Below, one piece after another: positions 45,568 to 55,543 of a DNA stretch of 64,000 nt. Below the pieces are notes generated by a model. That model was given only the letters and a program-made list of their open reading frames with translations, made no database searches and was not told the DNA's origin. The first letter of the stretch is position 1. Every line of letters starts with the position of its first letter. The stretch comes from CSBr16-58 sp051859825. GTDB lineage: Bacteria; Bacteroidota; Bacteroidia; Flavobacteriales; Schleiferiaceae. The position numbers were made by a program, and so were the translations under genes. The stretch covers positions 1 to 64,000 of the forward strand of contig JBHYFA010000003.1 of assembly GCA_051859825.1 (NCBI GenBank), in the 5' to 3' direction.

Positions 45568-47710
45568 TAATCTGTTCCAGCGACTTGTGGACATTGTCCA
45601 CATATTCAATCAGCTCGCCCGTAATCGGCAAAGTAGCTTGTTTGGCCAGTTCTTCCCGAGCTTCCTCTACCTGAGCAGGGGTTGGATGTCCAAATTTGGC
45701 ATTGGCAAAATCCTGCACTTTGTCAGGGTCAAATACCCCCAATAAATCCTTGGTCATTTGATTGATGGACTTGCCTTTGGCCAATTCCTGAAATTTAGCT
45801 TTTTCATCAGGGGTAATTTGCTTTTCAATACGACCTAATCTTCCTGCCAGGGAAGTAAATAAGTCCTCATCCACATTGCCCATCATGGCGGCATACATCA
45901 GGTCTTTGAGTGCTACACCCCGTTTACGTTCCAGTGGTCGGCTGTCGGTCTTGGTGGTTTTCATCACGCCCACGGCATCCACAATCACAAAATGGTCTTT
46001 GGTGGCAATAGCCGAAGGCGTTACTTTCTTCAAATCTTCCAGCTTGATGGTACGCGTACCCCGTCCTTTCATCTGCTCAAAGTAGCCCTTGGACTTTACA
46101 TTCCGCATAAAAATTAGGCATTCCAAAGGCTTTACGTCTGTCCCCGTAGCAATCATGTCCACCGTAACCGCAATGCGGGGATAGTAGTCATTTCTAAAAG
46201 AAGACAATACCGTTTTGGGATTGTCATCCGTCTGATAGGTGATTTTCTTGCAAAAGCTATTGCCTTCGCCAAATTCCTCTCGTACAATGTTGATGATGTC
46301 ATCCGCATGGCTATCGGTTTTGGCGAAAATCAACGTTTTGGGCACTTCCTTCCTGCCGGGAAAAATTTCAGGCAGTTTGTTTTTAAACGCCTTGATCACA
46401 TTTCTGATTTGACTGGGATTCACAATGTCTTTATCCAATTGATTGGATGTGTAGGCTACTTCCTCATCCAACTGTTCCCAGCGTTTGCGTCTGCTCAGCT
46501 TTTCCCGTTTATCGACAAACTCCTTGGCTTCAATTTTTGCGCCTTCCTTGGTGATTTTAGTCTCAATCAGATAGGTATCGTAAGTAACATTTACACCATC
46601 TGCCACAGCATCTTCGTGGGTGTATTCACTCACCACATTTTCATTAAAGAAACCAAAAGTGCGTTTGTCAGGGGTAGCCGTTAATCCGATCAGGAAGGAA
46701 TCAAAGTACTCCAACACCTGTCGCCATAAATTGTAGATGGAGCGGTGGCATTCGTCTATCACGATAAAATCAAAGAACTCCACAGGAATTTTTTCATTGT
46801 ACACCACAGGTAGTGGTTCTTTGGGCAGCCAACCTTTTTCGTTCGGGTTTTCCTCTTCTGCTTTTTCATCCAATTCCTCACCCTTCAGAATCGAGTACAA
46901 GCGCTGAATGGTACTGATACACACATGGGCATCGGGATTTACAAATGATGAAGTCAATCGCTGAACAGTATATAGTTCTGTAAAAGTTCTGTTTTCGCCT
47001 GGAGGAATAAAAGCCATAAATTCCTGCTCTGCTTGTTCGCCCAGGTTTTTGGTATCCACTAAGAACAGGATGCGTTTGGCATTTCCGTATTCCAACAAGC
47101 GGTAAATGGATGAAATGGCCGTAAAGGTTTTGCCTGCGCCAGTTGCCATTTGAATCAAAGCTCTCGGACGATTTTCCTCAAAAGAAACCTCGAGATTTTT
47201 AATAGCTGAGAATTGACAGTCTCTGAGTGTTCCTTTGTCTAGTTCAGGGAAATTAAACAACCTTCCTCTAAGCGTTTTATCATCCTTTAATTGTTGCTTT
47301 ATCGTTTCCGGTCGATGAAATGAGAAGATGTTTTTCGCTCTTGGTTTTGGATCTCGTGTATTGGTGAATCTTGTGATTATACCAGTTGATTCATAAATAA
47401 AAGGGAGTGGTTCATTGTTGAAGTACTTCAATTTACTAGCCGCATAAGTCCCGGACTGTTCTTCTACAACAGAAAGGTTTTGACCTTCTTCCTCTTTCTT
47501 TGCTTCAATTACGCCAACAGGTTTTCTGTCTACGAACAGAACATAATCAGCAGGTCCAACTTCGGTTTGATATTCTTTTACTGCAATCCCTAAAGCAGCA
47601 CTAAAATCAAGCTTTTTCTTATCCTGAATAACCCACCCAGCAAGACGCAACTTCTGGTCAATGCGGTCTCTCGCTATTTGTTCTGGGTTTTGGTTATTCT
47701 TTTGATTCAT
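45568..47710 (-). CDS. hsdR: type I restriction endonuclease subunit R, N-terminal part
   Basis: About 714 residues of the DNA-translocating, cutting subunit. The N-terminal nuclease region has the PD-(D/E)xK pattern in VGPADYVLFVDRKPVGVIEAKK. Superfamily-2 helicase motifs follow: ATGAGKTFTA (Walker A), FIVIDECHRS (motif II), GLTATPDKRT (III), VTVDMIATGTDV (V) and MKGRGTRT (VI). The set fits the type I B (EcoAI/EcoEI) kind. It is the first gene of the operon, starting at ATG 47710. The start of the C-terminal domain is lost in the 10-N gap. Confidence 0.94.
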
Positions 47711-47719
47711 TCGTTAATT

Positions 47720-47935
47720 TTATTTTTTTCTAAAAATACTTTTAATATTCTCTTTTCTTCTTGAGCGTTGGCAAAATTCAAGCTCTTTTGGTTTTTTGTT
47801 TGGGCTTTGCGTGTCGACAAAAACCAAATGTGCTTGAATGTGCATTGGCTCTTTTAGCATGTTGCCTAAATCCCAAATAAACAAAACTTTGAAGCCTTTT
47901 TTCAACATTTCGTTCATTCTCCAAACATACAACAA
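47720..47935 (-). CDS. doubtful small ORF upstream of hsdR
   Basis: A 71-codon frame ending 9 nt before hsdR. Its product (MLKKGFKVLFIWDLGNMLKEPM..., basic C-terminus) shows no domain, signal or membrane helix that I recognise. The underlying DNA is low-complexity (GGTTTTTTGTTTGGGC and ACAAAAACCAAATG around 47779-47829 are partly complementary), so it may be non-coding leader DNA. I list it because it is the only frame of size in the hsdR leader. Confidence 0.2.
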   Translation of the reverse strand: MLYVWRMNEMLKKGFKVLFIWDLGNMLKEPMHIQAHLVFVDTQSPNKKPKELEFCQRSRRKENIKSIFRKK

Positions 47936-48049
47936 AAAACCATTTTCCCAACGAGCTAATAAATTTTTGTAGTCATTGAGGTGTTACTTTTTGTGAAATG
48001 CCTTGGTACTTCGATTTAGGAAATGCTCAACTTCAAAAAGGAAGTTTAT

Positions 48050-48256
48050 GTTCCGAGTTGTCCCGAGGGGTAAGGTCTCGGAAGGGCGCTGTGCTATGCA
48101 ACTATGGGTGGAATTTCACGGCTACTTTCGCCGGCCACTATAAGCGTAGAGCCTGGTGACGGCTCGCAAAGAAACCGTTCTAAAGGAAAATAGCATCGCC
48201 TTTAAGTACAACGAAATGAACGCCACATGCGATGGAGCGAGCCGGCAGGCGCCATA
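48050..48256. other. structured, G+C-rich non-coding island (possible ncRNA or eroded repeat)
   Basis: This lies in the ~420-bp gene-free interval 47936-48356. Arms include TTCCGAG (48051-48057) with CTCGGAA (48077-48083), GGCGCTGTGCTAT (48085-48097) with ATAGCATCGCC (48190-48200, two short helices), CGGC/GCCG near 48119-48133, and GAGCC/GGCTC at 48150-48166. Base composition is richer in G+C than the surroundings. No frame codes for anything I recognise. It lacks the signatures of tmRNA, RNase P RNA or SRP RNA that I know. Confidence 0.4.
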
Positions 48257-48301
48257 AAACTGAGTATTGTCCTCAAATCTGAGCTTTTTCATTCAGTCCA
48301 A

Positions 48302-48357
48302 GTGGCTAGCCAGAAAGTTTGAGTATAACGCCGTCATCAGACTTTCTAGACAGCCAC
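48302..48357. repeat. dispersed hairpin repeat, copy 2
   Basis: Arms GTGGCTAGCCAGAAAGTT (48302-48319) and GACTTTCTAGACAGCCAC (48340-48357) pair except for four central bases. A 29-bp core (48325-48353) matches copy 3 (60614-60642) with two differences. It touches the last base of the ABC permease stop codon, as copy 1 closely follows a stop codon at 10132. Confidence 0.7.
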
Positions 48358-49622
48358 TAATTCGCTCGAATAGCATCAACCGGCCGCAACCTACTCGCCG
48401 TCAAAGCCGGAACGAAACCGGAAATCACCCCAATGCCGGCGCTGATGTAAAGCCCTAAAAGGATGTTTTGGGCGGAGAGGAATATGGGAAAGTCGATGTT
48501 CATGGAGACGATGGTGATGATGCCGTACACTGCGGCTAAACCGAAGAGTCCGCCGATGGAGCAAAGAAGGACGGATTCGGTGAGGAATTGGGCGAGGATG
48601 AAGAAGTTGGGGGCGCCGAGGGATTTCTGAATGCCGATTTGACCGGTGCGCTCGCGGACGCTGACAAACATGATGTTGGCAATGCCAAAGCCGCCTACTA
48701 AAATGGAAAATCCACCGATGAACAAGCCGGCGATGGTGAGTACGGAAAAGATGCTCTGCACGCTGTCTTGCAGGAGGGTAACTTCATTTAAGGAAAAATT
48801 GTCTTCCATGTTGGGCGGCAATCTCCGGTGGGTGCGCAAACGCATCTGAATCTCCTGCTTGAGCTCGCCCGCACTGATGCCGGGAAGCGGACGAACGGTG
48901 ATGTTGCCGCCGGAAAGCTGACTGAAATTGATGAAACTTCGTCCGAAATTCAGGGGAACGAAAATGCTGTTGTCGTAGTCGGAGCCGAGCATGTTGTTGC
49001 CGGCTTTTTCCAATACGCCAATCACCTTCACTCTTTTACCCATGAAAATCACTTGGTTGCCAATGGCGTTGCCATAGGGAAAAAGGGCTTCGGCAATTTC
49101 GGCGCCTAATACCGTAACCGCCGTGCCTCCAATGCTTTCGAATGAACTGAAAACGCGGCCGTCGGCTATGTCGATACTCGAAAGCTGGAAATACTGATCG
49201 GATACAAAATTCACGCTGGTGTTCTCGGCTTCGGTACTTCCGTGCTGCACGGTGCGCCGAAAGCCTACTTCAAATACCACAAATTCCGCCGATTGCAGAT
49301 TTCGCTCTAGGAAAAGATAGTCGTTTACGGAAACTTCCGGACGGTTGACGTATTTCCACCACGGATAGTCGCCGCCCGTGCCCCACGGCCAGCGCTGCAC
49401 ATACACTACGTCGCTGCCCAGTGATTCCAAACTATTGCGGATGTTTTGCTTGAGCGAATCGACCAAAGCGAAAACGGTGATGATGGCGAAAATGCCTATC
49501 GTGATGCCCAGAAGCGATAACAAAGCACGCAGTTTGTTGGTGCGCAAAGCCTGCGCACCGGAAAGCAGCGCGTTGAACGACAAGAAGAGATTTTTCGACA
49601 GTTTTGACTCTGATTTAGACAT
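48357..49622 (-). CDS. MacB/FtsX-type ABC transporter permease
   Basis: A 421-aa inner-membrane protein. A helix at ~20-45 (LRALLSLLGITIGIFAIITVF) precedes a large periplasmic MacB-type core domain (~50-285; e.g. LGSDVVYVQRWPWG). Three C-terminal helices form the FtsX domain (IANIMFVSVRERTGQIGIQKSLGA, then PALTASRLRPVDAIR). The four-helix plan with a periplasmic core fits mechanotransmission exporters of antibiotics, lipoproteins or peptides. No ATPase or membrane-fusion gene adjoins it, so its partner is elsewhere. It is divergent from purH. Confidence 0.88.
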   Translation of the reverse strand: MSKSESKLSKNLFLSFNALLSGAQALRTNKLRALLSLLGITIGIFAIITVFALVDSLKQNIRNSLESLGSDVVYVQRWPWGTGGDYPWWKYVNRPEVSVNDYLFLERNLQSAEFVVFEVGFRRTVQHGSTEAENTSVNFVSDQYFQLSSIDIADGRVFSSFESIGGTAVTVLGAEIAEALFPYGNAIGNQVIFMGKRVKVIGVLEKAGNNMLGSDYDNSIFVPLNFGRSFINFSQLSGGNITVRPLPGISAGELKQEIQMRLRTHRRLPPNMEDNFSLNEVTLLQDSVQSIFSVLTIAGLFIGGFSILVGGFGIANIMFVSVRERTGQIGIQKSLGAPNFFILAQFLTESVLLCSIGGLFGLAAVYGIITIVSMNIDFPIFLSAQNILLGLYISAGIGVISGFVPALTASRLRPVDAIRAN

Positions 49623-49700
49623 ACTTTTCCGCTCGCAGAGGAGATTTTTTTCTGGATTACAAAGGAAGGGAAAAAAAATTGGAAAATAAGCAGTTTTCTA

Positions 49701-49731
49701 TTGAATCGCCCCTTTAGATTGCGTATTTTCG
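49701..49731 (+). promoter_or_regulatory. putative purH promoter
   Basis: TTG (49701-49703), a 20-nt spacer and TATTTTCG (49724-49731), which differs from TAnnTTTG at one base, lie 20 nt before the purH ATG. This may drive the whole co-directional run to 59766. Confidence 0.45.
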
Positions 49732-49751
49732 CAGCCTGAAAATAATTAACA

Positions 49752-51248
49752 ATGAATGAGCTACTTAAGCCAAAGCGCGCCTTGGTATCTGTCTATCACA
49801 AAGATGGTTTAGACGAATTAATACATACCTTGGATTACTTTGGCGTTGAATTTTTATCTACCGGAGGAACAGAATCGCACTTAAAAAGTTTAGGGAAAAG
49901 CGTGGATGCTGTGGAAAACAGCACCGGCTATCCCAGTATTTTGGGTGGAAGAGTGAAAACTTTACATCCGGCCGTATTTGGAGGTATCCTCGCGCGTCGA
50001 GCCAATACTTCCGACCAGCAAGAAATGCAAGCGCACAATTTGCGCAATATCGATATTGTGATTGTTGATCTTTATCCTTTCGAGGAAACCGTGGCTTCGG
50101 GGGGCACACCCGAGGAAATCATCGAGAAGATCGACATCGGAGGAATTTCGCTCATTCGTGCAGCGGCGAAAAATTTTCAGGATGTTTGGATTATTTCTAA
50201 TCGCAGTCAATACGCCCGCGCGGTAGAAATTTTGCGTAAGGGTAAGGGTGAAATCAGTTTGGATATTCGTCGGCAGTTTGCCATGGAAGCCTTCGCGGTG
50301 AGTTCGGGTTACGACACGGCCATTCACGCTTGGTTTGCCGGTACAACTACCCAAACGCCTTTGCGCTACGGAGAAAATCCGCATCAGAAGGGATATTTTC
50401 GCGGCGATTTGGCCTCCATGCTCGATCAGCATCACGGAAAAGAACTCTCGTACAATAACCTGCTCGACGTGGATGCCACGCTTCAGTTGTTGCAGGAATT
50501 TAGCGAGCCTACCTTCGTGATTGTGAAGCACAACAACGCTTGTGGTTTGGCCAGCAGAAATACCTTGCTCGAAGCCTGGACCGACGCCTTAGCCGGCGAT
50601 CCCGTTTCGGCATTCGGAGGGGTCATTGCTTGTAATCGTCCTATGGACATGGCTACGGCTCAGGAAGTCGATAAATTATTCGTGGAGGTGGTGATGGCTC
50701 CCGCGTATGAGGATGGTGTGTTGGAGGTTTTACAGTCAAAAAAGAATCGCATCATTTTGACGATTAAGAATTTCAACTTTGCGCCGGTTATCGAGCGTAC
50801 GGTGTTGAACGGAATTTTGGTGCAAGACCGCAATACCAAGACCGATACGCGTGAAGACCTAAAATTGGCAACCAAGCGTGCCGCTACGGAGCAGGAGATT
50901 GAAGATTTGTTGTTTGCCTCACGTATATGCAAGCATACCAAGTCGAACACCATTGTTTTGGCGAAGAACAAGCAGCTAATAGGCAGTGGTACGGGCCAAA
51001 CTTCCAGGGTGGATGCTTTGCGTCAGGCTTTGGATAAGGCCAAGAATTTTTCTTTTGATACAAAAGGCGCCGTGATGGCATCGGACGCATTTTTCCCCTT
51101 CCCCGATTGTGTGGAAATAGCGCATCATGACGGTATTTCGGCGGTGATTCAGCCCGGTGGATCCATCAAAGATCAGTTGAGTATTGACTATTGCGATGCG
51201 CACGATATGGCGATGGTTTTTACCGGAACACGCCATTTTAAACATTGA
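49752..51248 (+). CDS. purH: bifunctional AICAR formyltransferase / IMP cyclohydrolase
   Basis: Carries out the last two steps of purine synthesis: formylation of AICAR by 10-formyl-THF, then ring closure to IMP. The 498-aa protein has the MGS-like cyclohydrolase domain first (~1-190; VSVYHKDGLDEL, LSTGGTESHLK, GGRVKTLHPAVFGGIL), then the AICARFT domain (LRYGENPHQKGYF, VIVKHNNACGLA with the catalytic Lys-His, DPVSAFGGVIACN, SDAFFPFPD, AVIQPGGSIKDQ). The length is slightly short but complete. The stop is 12 nt before mreB, so purH probably shares a transcript with the cell-shape genes. Confidence 0.97.
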   Translation: MNELLKPKRALVSVYHKDGLDELIHTLDYFGVEFLSTGGTESHLKSLGKSVDAVENSTGYPSILGGRVKTLHPAVFGGILARRANTSDQQEMQAHNLRNIDIVIVDLYPFEETVASGGTPEEIIEKIDIGGISLIRAAAKNFQDVWIISNRSQYARAVEILRKGKGEISLDIRRQFAMEAFAVSSGYDTAIHAWFAGTTTQTPLRYGENPHQKGYFRGDLASMLDQHHGKELSYNNLLDVDATLQLLQEFSEPTFVIVKHNNACGLASRNTLLEAWTDALAGDPVSAFGGVIACNRPMDMATAQEVDKLFVEVVMAPAYEDGVLEVLQSKKNRIILTIKNFNFAPVIERTVLNGILVQDRNTKTDTREDLKLATKRAATEQEIEDLLFASRICKHTKSNTIVLAKNKQLIGSGTGQTSRVDALRQALDKAKNFSFDTKGAVMASDAFFPFPDCVEIAHHDGISAVIQPGGSIKDQLSIDYCDAHDMAMVFTGTRHFKH

Positions 51249-51260
51249 TATTTAGAACCT

Positions 51261-52286
51261 ATGGGACTTTTTGATTTTTTCACGCAAGACATAGCTATTG
51301 ACCTGGGCACGGCCAATACTTTGATTATTCATAACGACAAAGTTGTGGTAGATGCGCCGAGTATTGTGGCCATTGATCGCAATACAAACAAGGTTATTGC
51401 CGTGGGGCAGGAGGCCAGGCAGATGCATGGTAAAACCCACGAAAACATAAAAACCATTAGGCCGCTGAAGGACGGGGTTATTGCCGACTTCAACGCTTCT
51501 GAGTACATGATGCGGGAATTGATCAAGTCTATTCCGGGATTTCAGAAGAAGCTTTTTGCTCCAACCTTACGCATGGTTATTTGTATTCCATCGGGTATTA
51601 CCGAGGTGGAGAAGCGTGCGGTTCGTGACTCTGCGGAGCATGCTGGCGCTAAGGAGGTTTACCTTATTCAAGAACCAATGGCGGCGGCTATTGGTATTGG
51701 GGTAGATGTACAGGAGCCTAAGGGAAACATGATTATCGATATTGGAGGAGGAACCACCGAGATTGCGGTTGTGGCTCTGGGAGGAATTGTTTCCGACAAG
51801 AGTATCAAGATTGCGGGTGACGTATTTACCAACGATATCGCTTCGTACATGCGTAATCATCACAACCTCTACATTGGTGAGCGTACTGCGGAGGAGATTA
51901 AAATCAACGTTGGAGCTGCCCTCGATGAGTTGGAATCGCCTCCGCCTGACTATCCTGTTCAAGGTCGTGACTTGCTCAGTGGAAAGCCCAAGCAGGTGAT
52001 TGTTACGTATAAGGAAATTGCCAAAGCATTGGAGAAATCCATTATTTGTGTGGAAGAGGCCATTATGGAGGCGCTTTCGATGACGCCGCCGGAATTGGCC
52101 GCCGATATTTACAACAGCGGTATTTTCATGGCCGGAGGTGGAAGTATGTTGCGTGGGCTGGATAAGCGTATTTCTCAGCGTACAGATTTACCGGTATTCG
52201 TTGCCGAAGATCCTCTTAGAGCGGTTGTTCGTGGAACGGGTATCGCATTAAAGAATATCGATAAATTCAACTTTTTGCTTCGTTGA
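51261..52286 (+). CDS. mreB: rod shape-determining actin homologue
   Basis: A 341-aa actin-fold ATPase that forms membrane-bound filaments and guides peptidoglycan synthesis along the cell side wall. Motifs are IAIDLGTANTLI (phosphate 1), PLKDGVIADF, IGIGVDVQEP, IIDIGGGTTEIAVV (phosphate 2), GERTAEEIKINVG and IFMAGGGSMLRGLDKR (adenosine loop). The N-terminal MGLFDFF is a short amphipathic membrane anchor. It starts the conserved order mreB-mreC-mreD-mrdA-rodA. Confidence 0.97.
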   Translation: MGLFDFFTQDIAIDLGTANTLIIHNDKVVVDAPSIVAIDRNTNKVIAVGQEARQMHGKTHENIKTIRPLKDGVIADFNASEYMMRELIKSIPGFQKKLFAPTLRMVICIPSGITEVEKRAVRDSAEHAGAKEVYLIQEPMAAAIGIGVDVQEPKGNMIIDIGGGTTEIAVVALGGIVSDKSIKIAGDVFTNDIASYMRNHHNLYIGERTAEEIKINVGAALDELESPPPDYPVQGRDLLSGKPKQVIVTYKEIAKALEKSIICVEEAIMEALSMTPPELAADIYNSGIFMAGGGSMLRGLDKRISQRTDLPVFVAEDPLRAVVRGTGIALKNIDKFNFLLR

Positions 52287-52299
52287 TACTCAAGAGTAG

Positions 52300-53127
52300 A
52301 TGTTTAAAATATTTGCATTTTTTCGCCGAAATAGCGTAGAGCTACTTTTTGTTTTTCTGCAAATATTGGCATTTACCATACTGGTTCAAAGCAAGAGCTT
52401 TCACCAGGCTAGGTGGTCCACCGTTACGGCGAAGTGGATGTACGGCATCAATCAAAAGCGGGCTACGTTAAACAGCTATTTCACTTTAGCAAAGCAAAAT
52501 GAGCAACTCCAACGCGAGAATGCCCAGCTTCGTAGTTTGCTGTCTTCGGGCATTTCTTCTTCCGCCACAGATTCTGTTCGGAATGATGATGTATATCGCG
52601 TGCAATATCGGATGTTTCCGACTGTTGCGGTGCAGCGTTCTTACCGTAAAGCCAATAATTATTTGGTGATTGATAAGGGTTCAAAGCACGGGGTGTATTC
52701 CGGAATGGGCGTGGTAAGTCCGCAGGGTGTGGTAGGTGTAGTGAAAGATGTGGGTAAGAATTACGCAACGGTAATCACCGTACTTCACAGTAAGTTCCGC
52801 CTGAGCACCCGAATGTTGAGCAATACCTTTTTTGGTACTATGATGTGGGATGGACGTAATTTTCGTTACACGCGTATTACGGATTTGCCATCTCATGCAG
52901 CCATAGAAATAGGTGATTCCGTAGTAACCGATACTCGTTCGGCTATTTTTCCACCGGGCATACCCGTAGGGAAGATTTCCTCTTTTGAGCTGAATGCGGC
53001 CTCGGATAATATTGAGGCGCAGATTGAATTGCATACCGATTTTTCCGCTCTCTACCTCGTGTACTTGGTGGAAGAAGTTGAGTACGAGGATAGAAGGCAA
53101 ATAGAAGAACTTTTGGAAGATGAATAG
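52300..53127 (+). CDS. mreC: rod shape-determining protein MreC
   Basis: A 275-aa bitopic protein that links MreB to the periplasmic wall machinery. One N-terminal helix (VELLFVFLQILAFTILV), a coiled coil (~60-90; LAKQNEQLQRENAQLRSLL), then two beta-barrel domains with RKANNYLVIDKGSKHGVYSGMGVVSPQGVVG, the family signature. It starts 13 nt after mreB and overlaps mreD by 8 bp. Confidence 0.93.
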   Translation: MFKIFAFFRRNSVELLFVFLQILAFTILVQSKSFHQARWSTVTAKWMYGINQKRATLNSYFTLAKQNEQLQRENAQLRSLLSSGISSSATDSVRNDDVYRVQYRMFPTVAVQRSYRKANNYLVIDKGSKHGVYSGMGVVSPQGVVGVVKDVGKNYATVITVLHSKFRLSTRMLSNTFFGTMMWDGRNFRYTRITDLPSHAAIEIGDSVVTDTRSAIFPPGIPVGKISSFELNAASDNIEAQIELHTDFSALYLVYLVEEVEYEDRRQIEELLEDE

Positions 53128-53635
53128 GAATGTAATAAGCTTAGTTTTGAAGTTTTTACTGGTGCTAGCGCTCCAGTTTTTCCTATTTTCCAATGTACAG
53201 TTTTTTGGTTATCTCACTCCGTACTACTACCCAATTTTATTGCTTTTGATGCCTGTGAGGTTTAATCAGCATTACCTGTTGATTTTGGGTTTTGTGGTGG
53301 GGCTTCTTGTGGATGCTTTTGAGCAAACGGGCGCTATTCACGCCTCAGCAACGGTGATGATGGTTTATTTGCGTCCGGTATTATTGCGTTTGGTTTCTAC
53401 CCGTGGTGGGGAGGATTTGCCCCGATTGGATGCGGAGAGTTTGGGTTATAGGAATTTCGCTCTTTTTTTATCGATGGCGTTATTCTTTCATCATTTCACT
53501 TTGTTTTTCTTAGACGCTTTGAGATTTAGTAATTTAGACTTGGTGCTTTGGCGGGCATTGCAAACTACCGTTCTTAGTTTTGTTGTTGTTTTCGTAATTC
53601 ATGGGCTAACTTTTAGCAAGAAAGTTAATCGTTAA
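53120..53635 (+). CDS. mreD: rod shape-determining protein MreD
   Basis: A 171-aa membrane protein with about five helices (VLALQFFLFSNVQFFGYLTPYYYPILLLLMP near the start). The helix pattern, the size and its place between mreC and mrdA identify it. Sequence conservation in MreD is low, so context carries much of the call. It overlaps mreC by 8 bp, suggesting coupled translation. Confidence 0.88.
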   Translation: MNRNVISLVLKFLLVLALQFFLFSNVQFFGYLTPYYYPILLLLMPVRFNQHYLLILGFVVGLLVDAFEQTGAIHASATVMMVYLRPVLLRLVSTRGGEDLPRLDAESLGYRNFALFLSMALFFHHFTLFFLDALRFSNLDLVLWRALQTTVLSFVVVFVIHGLTFSKKVNR

Positions 53636-53659
53636 TCATTTTGTATTCTTTCGTAAAAG

Positions 53660-55528
53660 ATGGAGAGAAGAGCATTTTTGCTGATCAGTTTTATCCTGGT
53701 AGTCTTTATGATTTTTACCGGGAGGTTGGTCTATCTACAAATTTTTGACGATAGTTTGAAGCTTTCGGCGGAGAATAACGTCATTCGACGAATTAAGGAA
53801 TACGCACCCCGGGGGCATATTTATGACAGAAATGATCGCTTGATTGTTGGTAACCAGTCGGCCTACGATTTAATGGTTATTCCTTCTCGGGTAAGTGGTT
53901 TAGACACAGCTTCATTTTGCAGGGATTTCCAAATTGAGCCAGAAGATTTGCGTAAGGCGTTGAAAAAAGCAACGGCTTATTCGCGCTTGAAACCCTCGGT
54001 GGTGGTAAAGCAAATGATGCACGCCGAATATGCCAGCGTGCAGGAAAAGATTGTTTTTTACCCGGGTTTTTTCTTCCAAAAGCGACTTTTACGTTCGTAT
54101 CAATATGACGGAGCGGCTAATCTAGCGGGATTTATTGGTGAAGTTTCCGAGGCTTTCGTGCGTAATAATCCCGATTATTCTCGTGGGGATTTTTACGGAG
54201 TGGCAGGAATTGAGAAGTCGTACGAGTCTATTTTGCGAGGAAAAGATGGTGTGCGAAGAATTGTGGTTGACGTACACAATAGGGAGAAGGGGCGTTTTGA
54301 AGATGGGCTGTACGATACGCTTCCCGTGCCGGGTTCGAATTTACACGCAACCATCGATATAGAACTACAGCGATATGCCGAGCAGTTGATGGCGAATAAA
54401 CGCGGTGGAGTAGTAGCCATTGACCCTAATACAGGGGAATTATTGGTAGTAGCAAGTAGCCCAACCTTTGATCCTAACCTTCTGGTGGGCCGCGACCGCA
54501 ACCGAAATTATTACGAACTCTTTCGTGATTCTATTGACAAGCCTTTGTTTGACCGAGCATTGTTGGCAGAGTATCCTCCTGGTTCGCCATTTAAGATTGT
54601 CAACGCCTTGATTGGGTTGCAAGTTGGGGCAATTCATCCAAATACTCGATATTCATGTGGTGGAGGTTTTCGCTATGGAAGTTTATTTGTTCGTTGCAAA
54701 TGCGGAACCTCGCATCCACTACCATTAAAAGCCGGGATTTATAAGAGTTGTAACAATTATTTCTGTACCACCTACAAAGGAATTGTGGAGTCTTATTCTA
54801 CCGCGCCAAAGGGTGTTCAAGCATGGAATCAGTATGTAAGGAGTTTTGGTTTGGGTGATTTTTTCAATAATGATTTACCGACGGGGCGTAGAGGTTTGGT
54901 TCCAGATTCTACCTACTACAACAATGTATATCGCACTAATAGATGGAAGGCAGTATCCACGATTTCTAATGGTATCGGGCAGGGGGAATTATTGGTAACG
55001 CCGCTTCAACTGGCAAATATTGCCGCCACCATTGCTAATAGAGGTTATTATTACACGCCTCATATTGTGTCTAAAATTGATGGCAAACCCATTACAGATC
55101 CGCATTTTACCGAGCCGAAGTATTCCTTAGTGGATAGTATTCATTTTGAAACAGTCATTGAAGGGATGTTTGAAGTTTTTGAACAGGGAACCGCTCGTAT
55201 GTCACGAATTGAGGGCATTGAGATGTGTGGTAAAACGGGCACTGCGGAGAATCCGCATGGGCAAGATCATTCGATTTTTATGGCTTTTGCCCCCAAAGAC
55301 AATCCCAAAATTGCCATAGCGGTATTCATTGAAAATGGGTATTGGGGTTCGCGATGGGCGGCGCCAATTGCCAGTTTGATTATGGAGAAATACCTCACGG
55401 GCGAGGTGTTGCGTGAAGCAATTGAAAAACGTATGCTGGAAGGTTCCTTGCGTGAGGAGTACGATAATCAGGCAAGACGATTAGAAGAGCAGAGGCGAGC
55501 AAGAGAAAAACGTCAAGCACAAAACTAA
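53660..55528 (+). CDS. mrdA: penicillin-binding protein 2 (elongasome transpeptidase)
   Basis: A 622-aa class B PBP that crosslinks side-wall peptidoglycan. An N-terminal helix (FLLISFILVVFMIFTGRLVYLQIF) is followed by the dimerisation domain (NVIRRIKEYAPRGHIYDRN, GVAGIEKSYE). In the transpeptidase domain the catalytic SxxK is in PPGSPFKIVNAL, SxN in YKSCNNYF and KTG in CGKTGTAENP. SPFK replaces the usual STFK, a tolerated change outside the catalytic Ser and Lys. The basic C-terminal tail (EEQRRAREKRQAQN) is an extension. It is followed by rodA at 15 nt. Confidence 0.95.
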   Translation: MERRAFLLISFILVVFMIFTGRLVYLQIFDDSLKLSAENNVIRRIKEYAPRGHIYDRNDRLIVGNQSAYDLMVIPSRVSGLDTASFCRDFQIEPEDLRKALKKATAYSRLKPSVVVKQMMHAEYASVQEKIVFYPGFFFQKRLLRSYQYDGAANLAGFIGEVSEAFVRNNPDYSRGDFYGVAGIEKSYESILRGKDGVRRIVVDVHNREKGRFEDGLYDTLPVPGSNLHATIDIELQRYAEQLMANKRGGVVAIDPNTGELLVVASSPTFDPNLLVGRDRNRNYYELFRDSIDKPLFDRALLAEYPPGSPFKIVNALIGLQVGAIHPNTRYSCGGGFRYGSLFVRCKCGTSHPLPLKAGIYKSCNNYFCTTYKGIVESYSTAPKGVQAWNQYVRSFGLGDFFNNDLPTGRRGLVPDSTYYNNVYRTNRWKAVSTISNGIGQGELLVTPLQLANIAATIANRGYYYTPHIVSKIDGKPITDPHFTEPKYSLVDSIHFETVIEGMFEVFEQGTARMSRIEGIEMCGKTGTAENPHGQDHSIFMAFAPKDNPKIAIAVFIENGYWGSRWAAPIASLIMEKYLTGEVLREAIEKRMLEGSLREEYDNQARRLEEQRRAREKRQAQN

Positions 55529-55543
55529 GCTAAGTAGCAAAAA

